Shown: piece by piece, positions 60,811 to 64,000 of the stretch
Layout: every line of letters begins with the position of its first letter
Position numbering within the stretch: position 1 is the first letter of the stretch
Source: Hominenteromicrobium mulieris
GTDB taxonomy: Bacteria > Bacillota > Clostridia > Oscillospirales > Acutalibacteraceae
Length of the DNA stretch: 64,000 nt
Reading direction: 5' to 3'
NCBI GenBank assembly: GCA_021029595.1
Contig: JAJJOY010000007.1
Span: 62,001 to 126,000 of the forward strand
The notes under the pieces: generated by a model
Database searches by the model: none
What the model was told of the DNA's origin: nothing
Seen by the model: only the letters and a program-made list of their open reading frames with translations
Program-made: the position numbers and the translations under genes

Positions 60811-62294
60811 TATACCTGTCCCCCTGTTGCAAGGCGCATGATGGCCTGCTCATTCATTTCATCGCCGACAAGCTCGCCCTGCACGCTGCCGTGGAACATC
60901 ACGACGGTGCGGTCGCACACGCGGATAATCTCCTGGGCCTCGCTGGAAAGCACAATGACGGCGACGCCCGCCTCTGCGAGCTTCAGGATAATATCGTAGA
61001 TTTCCTCCTTAGCACCTACGTCCACGCCCTGTGTGGGGTTATCGAACACAAGCACCTTTGGGTTTGCATCCAGCCACTTTGCCAGCACCACCTTCTGCTG
61101 GTTGCCGCCGGAAAGGCTGCCGATGAGATCTTTTGCGGAGCCGAGCTTGATGTGCAGCTCTTTTTCGAGATCATCAAAATCCTTTTCAATCTTCTTCGAG
61201 TGCAAAAAGCCCATCTTGCTGTCTCTGGGCCATGTGACGACCGTGCCGTTTTCAAGAATACTCATATCCTTGATGATGCCGTTTTCCTTGCGGTTGCGCG
61301 GCACATAGCCGACGCCGGCCTTGAGCGCCTGCCCCGTAGTGCGGATACGCACGGGCTTGCCCTCGACTTCTACCGTGCCGGAAGCCCCGTGTATTGCGCC
61401 GAAAACCGTCTGAAACAGCTCACTTCTGCCGTCGCCCAAAAGGCCCGTGAAACCGAGCACCTCGCCGGCGTGCACTTCAAAGCTGACGTTTCTGAAATGC
61501 GGCTCCAACGTCATACCCTTGCCGCTTAAAATAACATCACCAATCTTTTTCTCACGGCGGAGCGACTGTGTGCGCACATCGTGGCCGACCATGTCGCGCG
61601 CCAGCATATCGACAGAGGTCTCCGAGACAAGGCCGGAGGAAACCATATTGCCGTCTCGCAGCACTGTGTAGCGTGTGCAGATCTCCATGACCTCGCGCAG
61701 CTTATGAGAAATGAACACAATACCTACGCCGCTCTTTCTCAGCGTATTCATCATATCGAACACACGGCGAATTTCCGGCTCCGTAAGCGAAGTGGTCGGC
61801 TCGTCCATGATGATGATGGAAGCCTCCATCAAAAGTGCGCGGGCAATCTCGACAATCTGCTTATAGGAAGCATCGAGGTCGCGCACCATGATACGCGGGT
61901 CGAGGTCAAGGTCCATTTTTTTGAAAACTTCGTTCGTTTTCGCAATCATCGCGGCGGAATCCAGAAAACGGTTCTTCTTCCGCAGCTCGTGGCCGATAAA
62001 CATATTCTCGTAAATGGCAAGATCATTTACAAGGTTTAATTCCTGATGGATAAAAGCAATGCCATGCTTCAGGGAATCCGCCGGCGTTTGAAACGCAACG
62101 CGCTTGCCGTCCAACAGGATCTGGCCCTGATCCGCATGATGGACGCCGCCGAGAATATTCATCAGGGTAGATTTTCCGGCGCCGTTTTCACCGAGCAGCG
62201 CGCAGATCTCGCCGCCGTTTAAGGTAAACGAAACGTCCCGCAGAACATCGTTTGCACCGAAGGATTTGTAGATTCCCTTCATTTCAAGTGTCAT
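60810..62294 (-). CDS. Sugar ABC transporter ATPase (RbsA/MglA type)
   Basis: 494 residues with two ATPase halves. First: Walker A GENGAGKST, DEPTTSLTE. Second: degenerate P-loop GLLGDGRSE, then LSGGNQQKVVLAKWL and DNPTQGVDVGAKEE. This asymmetric double ATPase is typical of ribose/galactose/monosaccharide importers. ATG 62294 follows AAAGGAAAG. Confidence 0.94.
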   Translation of the reverse strand: MTLEMKGIYKSFGANDVLRDVSFTLNGGEICALLGENGAGKSTLMNILGGVHHADQGQILLDGKRVAFQTPADSLKHGIAFIHQELNLVNDLAIYENMFIGHELRKKNRFLDSAAMIAKTNEVFKKMDLDLDPRIMVRDLDASYKQIVEIARALLMEASIIIMDEPTTSLTEPEIRRVFDMMNTLRKSGVGIVFISHKLREVMEICTRYTVLRDGNMVSSGLVSETSVDMLARDMVGHDVRTQSLRREKKIGDVILSGKGMTLEPHFRNVSFEVHAGEVLGFTGLLGDGRSELFQTVFGAIHGASGTVEVEGKPVRIRTTGQALKAGVGYVPRNRKENGIIKDMSILENGTVVTWPRDSKMGFLHSKKIEKDFDDLEKELHIKLGSAKDLIGSLSGGNQQKVVLAKWLDANPKVLVFDNPTQGVDVGAKEEIYDIILKLAEAGVAVIVLSSEAQEIIRVCDRTVVMFHGSVQGELVGDEMNEQAIMRLATGGQV

Positions 62295-62368
62295 ACATAC
62301 ACTTTCCTTTCTGTATGGCGTACAAATAGGAGATCTGCCGCCCATAGAAGACGGCTATCCCCTTTTAA

Positions 62369-62397
62369 CAAAAAAGGCTGCTGCTTGCGCAACAGCC
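62369..62397 (-). terminator. Intra-operon hairpin between binding protein and ATPase genes
   Basis: Minus strand GGCTGTTGC / GCAGCAGCC with a T-run. Probably a partial terminator that leaves more binding-protein transcript than transporter transcript. Confidence 0.7.
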
Positions 62398-62416
62398 CCT
62401 TTGCAGAACTTTTGAA

Positions 62417-63457
62417 TTAGTAAACGGTGTTCTCCGGGTCGAGGTACTCGTCAACGTTGTCTCTGTCAACAACTGTCGTCGAGATAATCTTGACCGGCTC
62501 TACGTCCTTGCCTGCGAGAACGTCAAGTGCCATATCAACAGCGTCCTTGACCATCAGCGGGCTGTAAAGAGAAGACTCAATCCAAATGTTCTCGTTTTCC
62601 TTCATCATGTTGAAGTACTCCTGGCAGCCGCCGCCACCGGTGATGACCTTAATGTCGTCACGGTTTGCTTCGGAAATAGCCTGCAGAACACCGATAGAAG
62701 TCTCGTCGTCCATGGAGTAAACAGCGTCGATGTGATCGTTGCTGGTGAGGATGTCGGCGAAGTCAGCCTGACCGGCTTCACGGGTGAACTGCGTAGCATA
62801 TTCAACAATCTCCATATCCGGAGCAATTTCCTTCATGGTGTCGAGGAAGCCCTTCTTGCGGAGCTCTGCAACGGAACCGGAGGTCGGAACGTCGAGAACG
62901 ACGACTTTGCCGGTGGTGCCGATTTTATCGACAATGTACTTAGCGCCTTCAACGCCCATGGATTCGTTATCGCCGGATACACGGTAAACGCCGTCTGCTG
63001 CGATCTCGATATCGAAGTTTACAACAACGATGCCCTCATCGATTGCTTCCTGAATCGGCACTTCCATGCCTTCCCACTGCGGGAAAGCAACGATAGCTTC
63101 TGCGCCCCAGGACTTGAGGTCGTCGATCTGAGAAGTCATTTCCTCAGCGTTGTTGCTGGTGTAGAGCTTGTAGTCGACGGTGTCGCTCAGCTCTTTGCAG
63201 CGCTGCTCAGCGTAATATGCAACGCCTGCGACCCAACCGTGGGTAACAGCCGGTGCAAGGATGCCGATCTTGGTCTTTTCCGTGGAAGTGCTTTCCTCGG
63301 AAGACGCGGAAGACTCGGATTCTGCAGAGGATTCAGAGCTGACAGCACTGGATTCCTCAGAGGCAGAGCTTGTGGAAGAGGTTCCGTTGCCTGCGCATGC
63401 TGCGAAGGTGACGCAGAGAAGCGCGAGCGCCAGAACAATGCTCAATACCTTTTTCAT
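62417..63457 (-). CDS. Sugar-binding lipoprotein of the ABC importer
   Basis: 346 residues. Lipoprotein signal (KKVLSIVLALALLCVTFAAC, lipid on C21), then a Ser/Glu-rich linker, then a periplasmic-binding-protein type I domain (KIGILAPAVTHGWVAGVAYYAEQ..., VDAVY-like IDAVYSMDDETSIGVLQA). Captures sugar outside the membrane; the exact sugar cannot be told. AGGAGG upstream, first gene of the operon. Confidence 0.93.
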   Translation of the reverse strand: MKKVLSIVLALALLCVTFAACAGNGTSSTSSASEESSAVSSESSAESESSASSEESTSTEKTKIGILAPAVTHGWVAGVAYYAEQRCKELSDTVDYKLYTSNNAEEMTSQIDDLKSWGAEAIVAFPQWEGMEVPIQEAIDEGIVVVNFDIEIAADGVYRVSGDNESMGVEGAKYIVDKIGTTGKVVVLDVPTSGSVAELRKKGFLDTMKEIAPDMEIVEYATQFTREAGQADFADILTSNDHIDAVYSMDDETSIGVLQAISEANRDDIKVITGGGGCQEYFNMMKENENIWIESSLYSPLMVKDAVDMALDVLAGKDVEPVKIISTTVVDRDNVDEYLDPENTVY

Positions 63458-63549
63458 GTGTGTTTCCTCCTGTATCTGCGATCTGCCGCAGATGATCTGA
63501 AATATTTTGAGACGTTGTGAATAAACTGTAAACGCCTCATATACTGGGT

Positions 63550-63578
63550 ATTTTACTCTTTGTTGTATACTTTGTCAA
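63550..63578 (-). promoter_or_regulatory. Promoter of the sugar ABC operon
   Basis: Minus strand TTGACA (63573-63578), 17-base spacer, TAAAAT (63550-63555). Confidence 0.85.
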
Positions 63579-63739
63579 TGATATTTCATGAAAATTTTAC
63601 GTTTTTGAGCGGTTTTCTTTACAAGCGGCATTCTCCCTGCCCTATCCACTTGATTTTCTGCTTTGCAGTGTGATAAAATATTTGGGAATATGGGGTAGGT
63701 TTGCGCTTTGCAGCTTTTTAATGCCTCGCTCTACTCATC

Positions 63740-63936
63740 GTTCGGGGAACCCCCTAATTGGGTTTCCCGAACAAAACAGTCCACCGAACTGTTTTGCTTC
63801 CCTTCCTAATTTTTGGATAGGCAAAAAGATTTCGTCGTCTGCGGACGACGATTTAGGGCGCTGCCCTAAAAAACCGCAACCGAACGCGTGCGTTCGGTTT
63901 AAGCTTCTTGAAAAAGCTTGCGCAAAACTTTGTGCG
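63740..63936. repeat. Array of consecutive hairpins
   Basis: About seven inverted repeats in a row: 63740-63772, 63773-63795, 63832-63851, 63853-63869, 63878-63899, 63901-63919 and about 63921-63936. No credible gene in 63458-64000; an open frame across this stretch has no RBS. Confidence 0.7.
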
Positions 63937-64000
63937 TTCGCTTTACTTTAGCTTAGATAGCTTCAATATTAAATAATTGAAAGTGTGTTTTTATGGCAAA

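Noticed and set aside
63520..63545. Possible catabolite-response (cre) site TGTAAACG near the sugar ABC promoter
   Set aside because: Only half of the cre consensus is present; the second half does not match.
63670..63951. 93-codon open frame at the right edge
   Set aside because: It runs through the hairpin array, has no ribosome site, and its composition follows the inverted repeats.
63993..64000. ATG at the window end as the start of a next gene
   Set aside because: Only two codons visible and no clear ribosome site; cannot be supported.
1..64000. CRISPR arrays, tRNA and rRNA genes
   Set aside because: I looked for regularly spaced direct repeats and for tRNA/rRNA-like sequences on both strands and saw none.

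Overview
The window looks like the chromosome of a gut clostridium, most likely Oscillospiraceae/Ruminococcaceae. Evidence: strong AGGAGG ribosome sites, Firmicutes-type promoters, QueH, a GH4 alpha-galactosidase, a PASTA-domain kinase-like protein, prfC, and a Tn1549/CTn-type conjugative element. Species cannot be fixed from the sequence alone.

Layout. (1) 1-2.8 kb is core chromosome: the start of a GH3 glycosidase, an amidohydrolase, queH and a divergent PAP2/YuiD-like membrane protein. (2) 2.86-51.7 kb is a layered accessory island. Its oldest recognisable piece is a decayed large serine recombinase. A 26.6-kb integrative conjugative element (ICE; 3893-30470) landed inside that gene. The two recombinase halves rejoin in frame if the ICE is removed, and the ICE has a 4-bp AAAT core repeat and 18-bp imperfect inverted ends. 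The ICE carries a replication/HTH protein, PcfB, coupling protein, Maff2, TrbL/VirB6, PrgI, VirB4, an NlpC/P60 hydrolase (frameshifted), topoisomerase III, an ArdA/ArdC-like fusion, MobC and relaxase, and its own serine recombinase. Cargo includes two DNA methyltransferases, a PP-loop ATPase, and an AT-rich cassette with a macrolide-type leader peptide, an attenuator and a Cfr/RlmN-like radical SAM rRNA methyltransferase.

(3) 30.6-49.6 kb holds two convergent TetR-associated operons. The rightward one encodes a TetR regulator, an ECF transporter with A-A-T fused in one chain, an MptD-like S component, and a YbtPQ/IrtAB-like pair of ABC half-transporters. The leftward one has 15 structural genes: four L-2-amino-thiazoline-4-carboxylate (ATC) hydrolase-like proteins, five SAM methyltransferases, three alpha/beta hydrolases, one MBL-fold hydrolase and two membrane proteins, preceded by a second TetR gene. 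Both operons carry the same operator-like palindrome, GTTAG-N6-CTAAC, just upstream of their first gene. I infer one co-regulated small-molecule transport and modification system, and it is my leading candidate for an undescribed system. (4) 49.6-51.7 kb is a graveyard of transposase remnants around a NUDIX gene and a thymidylate kinase tail.

(5) 51.9-64 kb is chromosome again: a small membrane-protein operon, prfC, a divergent AraC regulator and alpha-galactosidase (GH4), a predicted pseudokinase with PASTA domains, class II fructose-bisphosphate aldolase, and a three-gene ribose/galactose-type sugar ABC importer. The last 260 bases hold a run of about seven consecutive hairpins.
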